From positions 186,001 through 250,000 of the forward strand of contig NZ_QEYO01000004.1 in assembly GCF_023718305.1 (NCBI RefSeq): 64,000 bases of DNA. The letters are read 5' to 3'. How positions within the stretch are numbered: position 1 is the stretch's first letter; the number at the start of each line of letters is the position of its first letter. Below are positions 27,956 to 37,898 of this stretch, piece by piece. The notes under the pieces are model-generated. The model was not told the DNA's origin. It made no database searches and saw nothing but the letters and a program-made list of their open reading frames with translations. The position numbers and the translations under genes are program-made. The DNA is from Gramella sp. AN32 (lineage in GTDB: Bacteria; Bacteroidota; Bacteroidia; Flavobacteriales; Flavobacteriaceae).

Positions 27956-29623
27956 CTACCATCCGGGATTTTGTCCCAGGTTAGGGTTCCTTTCTAATTG
28001 TGGAAGAGGCACTGGAAACAAATAGTTTTTAGATGGATCAAAAGTTCTATTATTAGAGACTATAATAAAACCATTCTCATCAGTACGTAGATTAGAAAGA
28101 TTAAGATAATCTGGAAGCCATTCTACATTTGTGCCCTTAACATCCTGAGCTAATAATTCTCCTTGCCTCCAGCGAATAATATCAAAATAACGTTGTCCTT
28201 CCAAAGCTAATTCTACTCTTCTTTCTCTATGGAGCTCTTCTCTGATATCCAAACCTTCTGCCTCTAATTCTGCCAAAACCATATGTTTCATTCCAACTCG
28301 ATCCCTTAATAAATTTATGGTCATATCTACATCGGCTTGGGTTAGTTCCTCTTGCTCTAAACGAGCTTCGGCATATGTAAGCAGTATTTCAGCATACCTC
28401 ATTAAGATGATATCATTAACATCCCTACCTACCTGGGCAACAGTAGAAGGTTCTACATATTTGGTAAAATAGTAACCCGTAATTGTTGTTGCCCCCCTGC
28501 GGTCTGACTGAAATTTTGGTACTTCGAAAATTTCAGGATGATCATTGGACGGATCATTATCCAAATGTTCTTTGCTACTATCATATCTTCCTCCCCATAA
28601 AGAACCTGGCTCAAGAATAGTCTGAGTCATACGAGGATCTCTATTTTGAAAAACCTCATCGTAATTATCTACATTGTATAAGGGTGATTTTTCTATAGGT
28701 AACCCATCAATCATTAAATAACTGTCAACAAGAGATTTAGTAGGATTCCATCGGACGACTTGATCTGGTACTTGAATTTCCCGGCTTAGATTATGATCTG
28801 TAACTCCTGTGAGGGAAAGTCTGGAAATGATGGTCTCTCTATTGTTCCCCCCAGATAGGTTTCCGGCATAAGTAAAAAGTTCTTTATAGCTAGTTTGAGG
28901 ATCTCCATTAGTATAGAGTTGGTAAGTACCCATATCCATTACAGCTTTTGCAGCCTGCTCAGCCACATCCCAGCGTTGGTTATAAAGAGCGATCCTCGCT
29001 TTTAACCCAAGTGCAGCAGCTTTGTTCATTCGACCTCTGTTCGCTCCTGTAGGTATTTCTGCAGATAAATGTTGTGCTGCCAAATCCAGATCTTCCATTA
29101 AAAAATCTACTACTTCTTCTCTTGGATTGCGAGGTCCAGATAATTCATCAACGGTTAATGTTTTAGTTACGAGAGGCACATCTCCCCAAAAATTAGTAAG
29201 ATAACTATATCCTAATGCCCTAATTACTCTTACTTCTGCTGCAAGTTCTTCTTTTCTTTCGTCGGGCACATCTGCTTTTTGATAATTTTCAAGAAAAGCA
29301 TTTGCCTGGCGCACAGCGGTAAACTGACTTCGCCATTCATTATTTAAAGTTCCAAGGTCACTTCCAAAATTTCCGCTGCCAATAAGCTGGTAAGAAATTG
29401 TAGAGGGCCATATGGTATTATCTCCCATATTCTCCATATCTACCGTGTTCTTTTCTTTAACATTTGCATAAGCAGCATTAACAGCCAACACGAGATGTTC
29501 TTCTGTTTTCCAGAAGGTTTCATTTGTAATTACATCCAAAGGTGCACGTTCCAGAAAATCCTTTTCACATGATGCAAACAAAATTGTGCTCAAAAAGAGA
29601 CCAAATATGATTTTCGTTTTCAT
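27956..29623 (-). CDS. SusD/RagB-like outer-membrane lipoprotein (locus 1)
   Basis: A 555-residue lipoprotein (lipobox LFASC followed by EKDFLERAPLD) with the SusD N-terminal helical domain (TNETFWKTEEHLVLAVNAAYANV, tetratricopeptide-like helices) and the C-terminal SusD domain ending NPNLGQNPGW. The motif RYAEILLTYAEARLE and the region RVELALEGQRYFDIIRW are characteristic. It works as the lid and glycan-binding partner of the SusC transporter encoded 9 bp upstream. The following genes encode propeller lipoproteins, so the recognised glycan is probably handled by that set. Confidence 0.96.
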   Translation of the reverse strand: MKTKIIFGLFLSTILFASCEKDFLERAPLDVITNETFWKTEEHLVLAVNAAYANVKEKNTVDMENMGDNTIWPSTISYQLIGSGNFGSDLGTLNNEWRSQFTAVRQANAFLENYQKADVPDERKEELAAEVRVIRALGYSYLTNFWGDVPLVTKTLTVDELSGPRNPREEVVDFLMEDLDLAAQHLSAEIPTGANRGRMNKAAALGLKARIALYNQRWDVAEQAAKAVMDMGTYQLYTNGDPQTSYKELFTYAGNLSGGNNRETIISRLSLTGVTDHNLSREIQVPDQVVRWNPTKSLVDSYLMIDGLPIEKSPLYNVDNYDEVFQNRDPRMTQTILEPGSLWGGRYDSSKEHLDNDPSNDHPEIFEVPKFQSDRRGATTITGYYFTKYVEPSTVAQVGRDVNDIILMRYAEILLTYAEARLEQEELTQADVDMTINLLRDRVGMKHMVLAELEAEGLDIREELHRERRVELALEGQRYFDIIRWRQGELLAQDVKGTNVEWLPDYLNLSNLRTDENGFIIVSNNRTFDPSKNYLFPVPLPQLERNPNLGQNPGW

Positions 29624-29632
29624 AATATATTT

Positions 29633-32600
29633 TTAATTAAAGTTGACATTCATTCCAAAAACCAGGGTTTTCACCTGCGGGTAAAAATCACCATCACTTA
29701 CCGGAGATTCTGGATCATACCCATAAAAGAAATTAGTTTTCGTCCATAAATTATCACCAGAGGCATAAAATCTTAATTTATTTATTCTTAATTTTTTAGT
29801 TAAAGGAGATGGCAGGGTATATCCTATCTGCACGTTCTTCAATCGTAAATACGATGCATCCTCTAGCCAATAAGTTGACAATCTTTGGTTATACGTTTGT
29901 TGGTATGATAAACGCGGATAACTAGCATCCGTATTTTCTGGTGTCCATCTGTCCAGGTGAACTTCTTGCGGAAAACTGCTTTCAGAAATTAAAGCATGCC
30001 TTGCAGAACCGTACAAATAACCATTTACTTTACCAACTCCCTGAAGAAAAAATTGGAAATCAAATCCTTTAAATCCTAAATCTCCCCGAAATCCATAAGT
30101 GTATCTTGGAATATGACTACCAATAACCTTACGATCCCCTTCAAGTGTTATTTCACCGTCTCCATTAATATCTTTATAAATAATATCTCCTGGGGCTACA
30201 GGATCACTGGATATATGTGGAAAATCTGCCTCAAAGCTTGAGTTGTTAGGATTAAAAGAAAAATCATTTTCTTGTGCTAAGCGATCTGCAACTAGACCGT
30301 AAAAAGCATCCAGAGGTTCTCCAACCATCCTGATTCGATCCCCAACCGTCGGATCCGTCCCTCCAAGATCAACAACTCTATTTCGTACATCTGAAATATT
30401 GAAATTAGCACCATAGCTTAAATCACCCAGGTTATCATTCCAGTTGACCTGAAATTCCCAACCTTTATTCTCAATTTTTCCAGCATTCTGAACAGGATAC
30501 GGTGCACCGAACACATCCGGTAAAGGAAGTGTAAGAAGTATATTCTCCGTTTCATTAATAAAATAATCAGCAGTAAGTTGTAATCTATTATTGAAGAAAG
30601 CTAAATCCAGACCTAAATTCTTTTTTATTGCAGATTCCCAGGTTAATATTTCATTTGCTACTACAACTTGCCTATAACCTATCGTATTTTCATAACCTAT
30701 CGGCATGGTACCCACAGGTCCTAAAATATCTAAATAAGCCCAGTCCCCAATTTGATCATTTCCCTGAGTACCGTAAGAGGCTCTTATTTTTCCAAATTCT
30801 AAAATATCATTTATACCTTCAAAAAACTTTTCATTGGTAAATATCCACCCCAATGATGCTGAAGAAAATAATTCCCAACGTACATCCTTGGCGAATCGGG
30901 TGGAACCATCATACCTAAAATTCGCTTCAGCTAGATACTTATTATTGAAAGCATAATTCACCCTTCCAAATAGAGACTGAAGAGCATTTTGATATGCGCT
31001 ACCACTATTCAATTGATCTTCTGTTCCCAGATTGATATGACCAATCTCCTGAGAAGCGAGATTTGTTCTAGTAGCTGCAAAATTATCTCCAATAGTTTCT
31101 TCCTGAGAAGCTCCTAATAGGAAATTAGTATCGTGGACTTCATTAAAAATTTTTTGGTATTGTGCGGTCGCAATAATTGTTTGATAAATTGAAGTATAAT
31201 CCCGGGTATCAATTTTATTTGGGTAATTATTTCTGTAAATTAAGGATCCGTCCTCCGGGCTATAATAATTTACAGTTCTGGAAAAGATTGTTCTTTTTGA
31301 ATTGGAACGTATAATACCATATTGACCTTTCAGGCTAAATCCATCAAAAAGCCTTAAAGTAGCACTCACATTTCCAGTTAATTCTTGAGAAGCGAAATCA
31401 TTACTACCCCCATCTGTCGCAATAGCCACAGGGTTACGCTGACCACCTAAGTACCCCCATCCCCCAGTTGTAAATCTGACAGGCACTAAAGGTAAAATAG
31501 AATGTGCGGCTGAAATAACACTCGTCCCACCTGATGAACCTGCATAATCCCGTTCTATATAACCAAGATTACCATCTATATCCAGTTTATCCATCAGGGT
31601 GGTATTTAACTTTACTCTTATATTATGACGATTTGCTTTAAAGTTATCGCCCGTTATAAGACCGCCTTCCTTTAACAAACCATAAGATAAATAGTAATTA
31701 AAAGTTTCTTTGCCACCATTTATACTAATATTATGATTTTGTTGAGGAGCATAGTCCTTATATATTTCTTCAATCCAGTCAGTATTTGCAAAATAATTAG
31801 GATCGCTACCACTTCTGGCAATTTCAATATCTTCCGAAGTGTAAGTAGGGTTTCTTCCTGCATTAATCATGGATTCATTTAATAACTCCATATAGGTAGC
31901 GGAATCTACAAAATTGGGTAGGGCAGTAGGTTTTTGTATTCCATAATAGCCACTATATGAAAAAGTTGTTTCACCACTACCTTTTTTGGTAGTTACTAAT
32001 ATTACCCCATTTGCCCCACGTACCCCATAAATAGAAGAGGAGGCTGCATCTTTTAATACTGAAATACTTTCTATATCATTTGGATTAAGTATATCTAAAT
32101 TTCCTCCTGGAATTCCATCGATTACGACCAAAGGTGATGCATTACCCCAAGTTCCAATTCCTCTAACTCGAATTGTTCCTCCATTATTCCCAGGCACCCC
32201 TGAGGCACCTGTAATGGTTACTCCGGGCAATAATCCTTGAATAGCATTAGAAATATTTGTTACTGGCCTGTCTTCTATTGCCTCAGCTTCTATTTGGCTC
32301 ACGGCTCCGGTTAGATTTGCCTTTTTCTGAGTTCCATACCCTACAACCATTACCTCATCTAAACTTTGTACGTCGTCAACAAGCGTCACTTCAATAAAAT
32401 TCTGGCCGCTAAAAAGGATTTCCTGTTGCTCAAATCCTATAAAGGAAAAAACCATTATAGAGTCACCTTCTACTAAGTTTCTGTCTGAAACAGTTAAATT
32501 AAAACTACCTTCAAAATCAGTCATCACACCCGTTGAAGTTCCTTTTAAATATACGGATACTCCAGGAAGAGGCACTCCTGTTTTATCAACTACAACTCCT

Positions 32601-32683
32601 GAAATAACCGTTTCTTGAGCAAAGGTTTTTCCATTTGCACAAAATATAGAAAGTAATAGTAATAATTGAATAGTTTTTTTCAT
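29633..32683 (-). CDS. SusC-like TonB-dependent outer-membrane transporter (locus 1)
   Basis: The start is taken at 32683, where a signal peptide begins (MKKTIQLLLLLSIFCANGKTFA). An upstream in-frame ATG at 32758 would add a hydrophobic, unlikely extension. The product is 1016 residues: carboxypeptidase-regulatory-like domain (SGVVVDKTGVPLPGVSVYLKG), plug domain (DEVMVVGYGTQKKANLTGAV to VLKDAASSSIYGVRGANGV) and a 22-strand barrel ending VFGMNVNFN. The SNAIQGLLPGV and SIYGVRGANG motifs are typical of SusC. It imports oligosaccharides bound by the adjacent SusD with TonB energy. Confidence 0.95.
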   Translation of the reverse strand: MKKTIQLLLLLSIFCANGKTFAQETVISGVVVDKTGVPLPGVSVYLKGTSTGVMTDFEGSFNLTVSDRNLVEGDSIMVFSFIGFEQQEILFSGQNFIEVTLVDDVQSLDEVMVVGYGTQKKANLTGAVSQIEAEAIEDRPVTNISNAIQGLLPGVTITGASGVPGNNGGTIRVRGIGTWGNASPLVVIDGIPGGNLDILNPNDIESISVLKDAASSSIYGVRGANGVILVTTKKGSGETTFSYSGYYGIQKPTALPNFVDSATYMELLNESMINAGRNPTYTSEDIEIARSGSDPNYFANTDWIEEIYKDYAPQQNHNISINGGKETFNYYLSYGLLKEGGLITGDNFKANRHNIRVKLNTTLMDKLDIDGNLGYIERDYAGSSGGTSVISAAHSILPLVPVRFTTGGWGYLGGQRNPVAIATDGGSNDFASQELTGNVSATLRLFDGFSLKGQYGIIRSNSKRTIFSRTVNYYSPEDGSLIYRNNYPNKIDTRDYTSIYQTIIATAQYQKIFNEVHDTNFLLGASQEETIGDNFAATRTNLASQEIGHINLGTEDQLNSGSAYQNALQSLFGRVNYAFNNKYLAEANFRYDGSTRFAKDVRWELFSSASLGWIFTNEKFFEGINDILEFGKIRASYGTQGNDQIGDWAYLDILGPVGTMPIGYENTIGYRQVVVANEILTWESAIKKNLGLDLAFFNNRLQLTADYFINETENILLTLPLPDVFGAPYPVQNAGKIENKGWEFQVNWNDNLGDLSYGANFNISDVRNRVVDLGGTDPTVGDRIRMVGEPLDAFYGLVADRLAQENDFSFNPNNSSFEADFPHISSDPVAPGDIIYKDINGDGEITLEGDRKVIGSHIPRYTYGFRGDLGFKGFDFQFFLQGVGKVNGYLYGSARHALISESSFPQEVHLDRWTPENTDASYPRLSYQQTYNQRLSTYWLEDASYLRLKNVQIGYTLPSPLTKKLRINKLRFYASGDNLWTKTNFFYGYDPESPVSDGDFYPQVKTLVFGMNVNFN

Positions 32684-32807
32684 AATTATAAAGATTAAAT
32701 CCAATTTAAAGAGACTAATGAAGCTAATATATAAAATATTATTAAATAATGTTAGCACATTAATTAATTTTTTTAGTTAATACATATTTATCCACCTATT
32801 TTATTGA

Positions 32808-34118
32808 TTAATGGTGTTTATTTTTATCATTAGAACTAAATCTTATTTTATATCCTTTAATAGAATAATATCCAAGAAACAAATAACAAGGAATGACAAT
32901 CCAGTAAGCAGTCTTAGCGTTAAATAAATCGGCCAAATAACCATACCCTAAAGGGATGATAGCACCTCCAGCCAGAGCCATAATTAAAAATGAGGAACCT
33001 ATTTTAGTAAACTTTCCTAATCCATTAATAGCTAATGGCCATATTGCTGGAAATACAAGAGCGTTAGCCAAACCAAGAAGAGATATAAATAAAACAGAAA
33101 TGAACCCTTCTGTAAAAATTGCACACGAACTAAAAACTATCCCAACAACTGCCGAGGTACTTAGAGCTTTTTCTTGGGAGATGTATTTGGGTATTATTAC
33201 AATACCTATTAAATAACCTACAATCATTGCAACTAAAGTATAGGTAGTAAATAACTTAGCAGTGCCAGAATCAATGCCCAAAGAAAGCGCATAACTGATA
33301 ACTGTATCGCCCGCAATAACTTCTACTCCTACATATAAAAACATTGCTAATGCTCCTAATAGTAATTGTGGAAACTGAAAAATATTTTTCTTCCCTATGG
33401 TTTGTTTTACTCCAGTTTCCTTTTCCGTATCTGTATCTACATCTGGCAATGGAGAAAAGTAAATCATAATTGAAAGAAATATCAACACCCCCATCATAAT
33501 AAGATATGGCAGCACTACACGTTGAGATAACATGTCCAAGCTTTTTTCCTTTGCTTCCAAATTCATATTACTTATTTCATTAATTACCCCATCCATATTA
33601 TCCAAAAGTATCGCTCCTAATACAATTGGTGCCAGCGCACCTGCTACTTTATTACAAATTCCCATGATGCTAATGCGTTTAGCTGCGCTTTCTATAGGCC
33701 CAAGGATTGTTATATACGGATTTGCAGCAGTTTGAAGAACTGCCAGCCCTGTACCTAGGATAAACAATCCTAAAAGGAATACCTCATAGGTTCGTGTATA
33801 GGCAGCAGGAATAAATATAAATGCACCAATTGCCATAATTAATAACCCAAGAGACATCCCCTTTTTTAAACCTGTAATTTTTAAAATCCAGGCTGATGGC
33901 AGGGCCATGACTAAATATGAAATATAAAAAGAGGTAACAACAAAATAAGATTGAAAATTATTAAGCTCACATGCGATTTTGAGATATGGAACTAATACTG
34001 AATTGAGCCAGGTTATAAAACCAAAAATAAAGAAGAGAATACCTATAATCATTATTGAACGAAAAGTACTTTTCCTTTCAGCTTTTACAGGTATAGAATT
34101 CGAGTTTTCATATTTCAT
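32808..34118 (-). CDS. FHS-family sugar permease (fucose/glucose/GlcNAc permease type)
   Basis: A 436-residue major-facilitator protein with 12 predicted helices. FGFITWLNSVLVPYLK and FYISYLVMALPSAWILKITG at the start and TAANPYITILGP are typical of the fucose:proton symporter (FHS) group, which includes GluP, FucP and the GlcNAc permease NagP. With nagB, a ROK kinase and a ROK repressor in the same gene run, uptake of free GlcNAc across the inner membrane is the favoured role (inference). It is the first gene of the locus, and a TAnnTTTG-type element lies 105 bp upstream of the ATG. The 124 bp between it and the susC start contain no promoter-like element that I could find. Confidence 0.88.
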   Translation of the reverse strand: MKYENSNSIPVKAERKSTFRSIMIIGILFFIFGFITWLNSVLVPYLKIACELNNFQSYFVVTSFYISYLVMALPSAWILKITGLKKGMSLGLLIMAIGAFIFIPAAYTRTYEVFLLGLFILGTGLAVLQTAANPYITILGPIESAAKRISIMGICNKVAGALAPIVLGAILLDNMDGVINEISNMNLEAKEKSLDMLSQRVVLPYLIMMGVLIFLSIMIYFSPLPDVDTDTEKETGVKQTIGKKNIFQFPQLLLGALAMFLYVGVEVIAGDTVISYALSLGIDSGTAKLFTTYTLVAMIVGYLIGIVIIPKYISQEKALSTSAVVGIVFSSCAIFTEGFISVLFISLLGLANALVFPAIWPLAINGLGKFTKIGSSFLIMALAGGAIIPLGYGYLADLFNAKTAYWIVIPCYLFLGYYSIKGYKIRFSSNDKNKHH

Positions 34119-34559
34119 AATTAAATATATTTAAATAATTTTTTGATTTATTTAAAAGCAATTTAACTATTTTTTTAATTAATGTAGTTTGATTTAAATA
34201 TATTTTATTTTTATTACTATAGCAAACATAAAACCTTGAAAAAAATATTTACCTATTGTATAGTATTGGAAATAACTTCCCGGAGAAATGATATGATTTA
34301 GTAAGGAAATTTTTATCTTCAGATTGGAAAAAAGAATATCTGTTATTCGGGATTATCTGGACCCATAGGATTGTTGATCCATTATTTAACTAAAGTACTC
34401 CATATACGTTTCATTGATTATTTCAAATTCAATCAAGAAAAAGAAAACTTACCCAAACTCCTAATACAAGATCCTTGTAAAATAGAAATTCTCCCTTTCA
34501 TTGAAAGGAAGAATTCTACGGCTAACTGACCTGCTCGCCTTTACAAATCAAATCAAACT
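34119..34559. other. Intergenic region, 441 bp, with an unrecognised open frame
   Basis: Holds the leader and promoter candidate of the permease. In addition, plus-strand positions 34305-34529 form a 74-codon open frame with no ATG near its beginning, bounded by stops. It contains SGLSGPIGLLIHYLTKVLH and FKFNQEKENLPKLLIQDP, which look protein-like. It may be the remnant of a lost gene. No family was recognised. Confidence 0.35.
34223..34230 (-). promoter_or_regulatory. Candidate -7 element TATGTTTG for the permease/susCD operon
   Basis: On the minus strand the sequence TATGTTTG fits the Bacteroidota -7 consensus TAnnTTTG. It lies 105 bp upstream of the permease start codon in an AT-rich region. 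No convincing -33 TTTG was seen at the usual distance. Confidence 0.4.
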
Positions 34560-36200
34560 CTACTTCTTCGAACTCTCCAGAGTCGCTATATTTTTCTGAA
34601 AATTCATGAGAACTTTTGCAGGGTAAACCGCATTGTTCAACCAGAAATTCATCTTGTATTTTGTAAAATGAGTAACAAAATTACCGTCATGATATTGTTG
34701 TACCACCGTAAAAGTATTGGCAATTGACTTAGCCTTTGCCAAATAAATGTCTTTTCCGGTGACTTTATAAGCTTCCCAATAAGTATCAATCATTATTCCT
34801 GCAGCACGACTAATTGGTCGCCAAAAGGCATATTGTTCCTGTACACTTGGGGTGATCCAATTTTGTGGATAATAGCCAGGCCTATGCTCAGAATCCGTAA
34901 TGGGTTTCGGCCGTTCCCAGATTACAAACTGATCCTCAGCAAAACGAATTAAATTTTCTGCCAATTGCAGACTCTCTTTATTTTCAGCATCATTACGTAA
35001 TAAATATATAGCAAGGTCACAGGCCTGTTCCCTGCTTTGATTCTCAAATTCCTGTCTTGCGGAAATATCTTCAAACTGTCCCTGCCAATTATAAGTTTTA
35101 ACCGGGTTTTCCATGATATATTGAAAAGCTTTCTTAGTAGCCTCCTCTAAACCACTTACCTGGTAATCGGTGCTTAATCGGTCGAAATAATTAATCATGG
35201 CCGTTGGAATTGCTACATTAGGATCTAAATTCTTGCCTGTCTTATTGTTGATATATAAGTACCAGCTTCCATTATCCATTTGTGTTTTAAGATATGTGTC
35301 GGCTATACGCTTGGCTACATCAAGATACTTTGTATTATTTGTAAGATCATAAAGATCTAAATAAGCGTGCCCCGCATCAGCTCCCTGAATAATCATACTG
35401 CGATCATATCCCATATGTGAATCTTGATTATTAAAGTATTGAGGGTATCCATGGTAGGTGGGTGGAAAATACTCTAACGGTGCACCTTTTGGAAAGCTTA
35501 ATGCTATTAAGCTATCCGCAACTGTAATTGCCAATTGTGTTGCCTCCTCTTCTTCGGGGGTATCATTAGTGAGACGTGCCTGGGTGACCGCTCCAATAAT
35601 TAATGCGCTGTAAATTTTGGAGGGATATCTGTACCAGCCATAATCAGGATCTGGTTGTTTGTTTTCAATCCAATATTGAACAAAGTCTCTATCTAATAAT
35701 TTTTTTAAAGCAAGGGTTGCACTGCTATCATAGGGAATGACCGGTTTATGGTAAATTCCATCAAACGGAGCAGCTCTGTAAAATTCACGAGTTCCAGCTT
35801 CTTTCAATACTTTTCCAGTATCGGATATTCCCGACACTTTTAGCTGATAACTCCCAACTGGCAAATCTTCCCAAACAGGGGATAATGCATCATAAGGATG
35901 GTCAGATTCAAAATTCCATCGTTGAGAATCGCATAATGAAACTAGCTCATAACGATAGCTCGCTGCCAGATCTACTCCTTCAAAATCAAATGCAGGTGCA
36001 TAAATAAATCTTTTGGAGAACTTATTCCAGAAGGGAATACTGTCTGGAATTCCTGGGTGTATCGGTTCAACCGAGGCTTTCCAGGATATTTTCTTATAAT
36101 CTTTATCAGAATCCCTAGATGGAGAGTTATCTGCCTTTTCCTGACAAGAGATACCCAATAAAAAGAGTAAAAATGTACTTATCTTTAGTACTGTTCTCAT
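34560..36200 (-). CDS. Uncharacterised lipoprotein, predicted alpha/alpha-toroid carbohydrate-active enzyme (paralogue 1)
   Basis: A 546-residue lipoprotein (lipobox LLGISC). Residues about 45-165 look like a beta-sandwich (FIYAPAFDFE, YRYELVS, PVWEDLPVGSYQLKV). The rest is helical with repeated aromatic and acidic motifs: YGWYRYPSKIYSALIIGAV, GADAGHAYLDLYDLT, NGSWYLYIN, NWQGQFEDI, SREQACDLAIYLL, NWITPSVQEQY and AGIMIDTYWEAY. The pattern resembles an alpha/alpha barrel such as those of several lyase and hydrolase families, but no known family motif was identified. A paralogue lies at 38384-40030. It follows an FAH-family hydrolase gene by 10 bp, so it belongs with sugar-acid catabolism. Catalytic residues cannot be assigned from sequence alone. 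Confidence 0.7.
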   Translation of the reverse strand: MRTVLKISTFLLFLLGISCQEKADNSPSRDSDKDYKKISWKASVEPIHPGIPDSIPFWNKFSKRFIYAPAFDFEGVDLAASYRYELVSLCDSQRWNFESDHPYDALSPVWEDLPVGSYQLKVSGISDTGKVLKEAGTREFYRAAPFDGIYHKPVIPYDSSATLALKKLLDRDFVQYWIENKQPDPDYGWYRYPSKIYSALIIGAVTQARLTNDTPEEEEATQLAITVADSLIALSFPKGAPLEYFPPTYHGYPQYFNNQDSHMGYDRSMIIQGADAGHAYLDLYDLTNNTKYLDVAKRIADTYLKTQMDNGSWYLYINNKTGKNLDPNVAIPTAMINYFDRLSTDYQVSGLEEATKKAFQYIMENPVKTYNWQGQFEDISARQEFENQSREQACDLAIYLLRNDAENKESLQLAENLIRFAEDQFVIWERPKPITDSEHRPGYYPQNWITPSVQEQYAFWRPISRAAGIMIDTYWEAYKVTGKDIYLAKAKSIANTFTVVQQYHDGNFVTHFTKYKMNFWLNNAVYPAKVLMNFQKNIATLESSKK

Positions 36201-36210
36201 AATCTATTAT

Positions 36211-37059
36211 TTAAACCATTTTATTTATGGTTGCTCCTAATTGTTCAATTTCCACTTTTACCACATCTCCTGGACGAAGCCATATTTTCTCAGCCATTCC
36301 CATAATCACTCCTTCAGGTGTACCGGTAAGGATCAGGTCTCCGGGTTCCAGGGTCATATGCCTGGAGATGAAAGAGATTATTTCTGCAACTGAAAATATC
36401 ATATCTGCTGTATTGGAGTCCTGACGAAGTTCTCCATTTAAATAACAACGAAGCGAGAGGTTTTGACAATCGGTTATTTCATTACTGGTAACTAGATATT
36501 TTCCGAGAGGTAAAAATTTGTCAAGACTTTTGCCGAGCAACCATTGCGGGGTTTTGAATTGCAGATCCCTACAGGATAAATCATTGGCAGTACAATATCC
36601 CAGAACATATTCTAAAGCTGATTCGACAGATACATTTTTACAGATTTTTCCAATAACCACTCCCAGTTCAACTTCATAATCAAACTCCCGTCCTTCCTGT
36701 CCCAAGGTTACATCGCCGCTATAGTTCACAAGTGTATTGTTAAACTTGTTGAATAACACAGGAAATTTTGGGGGTTCCATATTGCTTTCCTGAGCATGAC
36801 GCTGGTAGTTAAGACCAACACAGATAATTTTCGAAGGCTTTTTTACACAAGGCCCAATTTTCAATTCTTCCTCACGAAGGAAAGTAAGACCATCTTTCTT
36901 TTCTATCAAACTTTTGAAATGTGCCACATCATCATTAGTCAATGCCGATGTAGCATAACGTAATTTATCTTCATCACTCGCAGGAATTTCTATAATTCCC
37001 TGATCGGTATGAATACCTGGTAGGTAAAATTTGTCTTTTTTATAATATAGGATTTTCAT
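36211..37059 (-). CDS. Fumarylacetoacetate hydrolase family protein (diketo-deoxy sugar acid hydrolase candidate)
   Basis: A 282-residue cytoplasmic FAH-family enzyme. Motifs are IICVGLNYQRHAQE, the metal-binding EFDYEVELGVVIGK, YTANDLSCRDLQ-like CTANDLSCRDLQF and GDLILTGTPEGV. Family members cleave carbon-carbon bonds of 2,4-diketo acids. In the non-phosphorylative L-fucose and L-rhamnose routes a FAH enzyme splits 2,4-diketo-3-deoxy acid into pyruvate and lactate. The gene sits 14 bp after an SDR that could supply that diketo acid by oxidation, which supports this role (inference). Close relatives include ureidoglycolate lyase and acylpyruvases. Confidence 0.85.
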   Translation of the reverse strand: MKILYYKKDKFYLPGIHTDQGIIEIPASDEDKLRYATSALTNDDVAHFKSLIEKKDGLTFLREEELKIGPCVKKPSKIICVGLNYQRHAQESNMEPPKFPVLFNKFNNTLVNYSGDVTLGQEGREFDYEVELGVVIGKICKNVSVESALEYVLGYCTANDLSCRDLQFKTPQWLLGKSLDKFLPLGKYLVTSNEITDCQNLSLRCYLNGELRQDSNTADMIFSVAEIISFISRHMTLEPGDLILTGTPEGVIMGMAEKIWLRPGDVVKVEIEQLGATINKMV

Positions 37060-37073
37060 GCTCTCAATTTATT

Positions 37074-37817
37074 TTAATATGTGGCCCTCCCACCAGATAG
37101 ATCAAAGGTAAATCCCGTAGTAAAACTGTTTCTGCGTGAAACAATATAAAGTGCCGTATCTGCTACTTCAGCCAGTGTTCCACATCGTTTCATAGGGATT
37201 TTTTCAGTCATATAGGTAACCTGCTCATCAGGCATAGCTTCAACTAGCGGAGTTTTTATCACAGCAGGAGCCAGTGCATTTACGGTAATACCCGTCTCAG
37301 CATATTCCTTCCCCTGTACCTTGGTCATACCAATAACCGCCGCCTTGGAAGCGGAATAAGCCAGCATACCCGCATTGCCTTCTTTCCCGGCGATTGACGC
37401 TAGATGCAGGATTCTACCATAATTACGATCCAACATATGAGGGATCACTAATTTCGTCATCATAAATGCCCCCATAAAATTAAGTTCAAAAACTTCACGA
37501 AGATTTTCTTCATCCACCAGATGACTTTGAGTATTGGTAATACCCGTCATGCCTGCGCAATTAATAAGGATATCAATTTGCCCCCATTCATCCAGTATAT
37601 TATTTAAAACCCCTTCAACCGCTCTAGAATGAGTAATGTTAACAGAATATAACATTACAGAGTTTTTAAAATCTTTAAATGCCTCTTCCAATCCTTCCTG
37701 ATCAATATCTAATAAAGCGATTTTAGCTCCAGATTCCAATAATTTTTTTGAAATTCCTAACCCAATGCCTGATGCTGCTCCTGTAATAACAGCAACCTGT
37801 CCAGAAAATTTTTCCAT
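37074..37817 (-). CDS. SDR oxidoreductase, 2-keto-3-deoxy sugar acid dehydrogenase candidate
   Basis: A 247-residue classical short-chain dehydrogenase: cofactor motif TGAASGIG at about 12-19, acidic residue after beta-2 (LLDID, suggesting NAD preference), NCAG motif, catalytic Ser in HLASIAG and YSASK (Tyr/Lys), and the terminal GFTFDLSGGRATY. The closest functional match by context is oxidation of 2-keto-3-deoxy-L-fuconate or -rhamnonate to the 2,4-diketo acid, whose hydrolase is the next gene. The gene is preceded by a TATATTTG element and by a conserved 34-bp motif shared with the gene at 38384. Confidence 0.85.
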   Translation of the reverse strand: MEKFSGQVAVITGAASGIGLGISKKLLESGAKIALLDIDQEGLEEAFKDFKNSVMLYSVNITHSRAVEGVLNNILDEWGQIDILINCAGMTGITNTQSHLVDEENLREVFELNFMGAFMMTKLVIPHMLDRNYGRILHLASIAGKEGNAGMLAYSASKAAVIGMTKVQGKEYAETGITVNALAPAVIKTPLVEAMPDEQVTYMTEKIPMKRCGTLAEVADTALYIVSRRNSFTTGFTFDLSGGRATY

Positions 37818-37867
37818 AAATATTTAACTTTAAAAGGCATCTCCTGGTTATTACCATTAGATTAAAT

Positions 37868-37875
37868 CAAATATA
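37868..37875 (-). promoter_or_regulatory. Candidate -7 element TATATTTG for the SDR-FAH operon
   Basis: It reads TATATTTG on the minus strand, a perfect fit to TAnnTTTG, 51 bp upstream of the SDR start codon. It lies exactly 23 bp downstream of the shared 34-bp element, the same spacing as the second copy has to its own -7 element. Confidence 0.6.
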
Positions 37876-37898
37876 GGAGATTAGGCCATGTTAAAACT

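Noticed and set aside
32684..32758. Longer start for SusC at 32758
   Set aside because: The extra 25 residues precede a normal signal peptide, and the region looks like an AT-rich leader.
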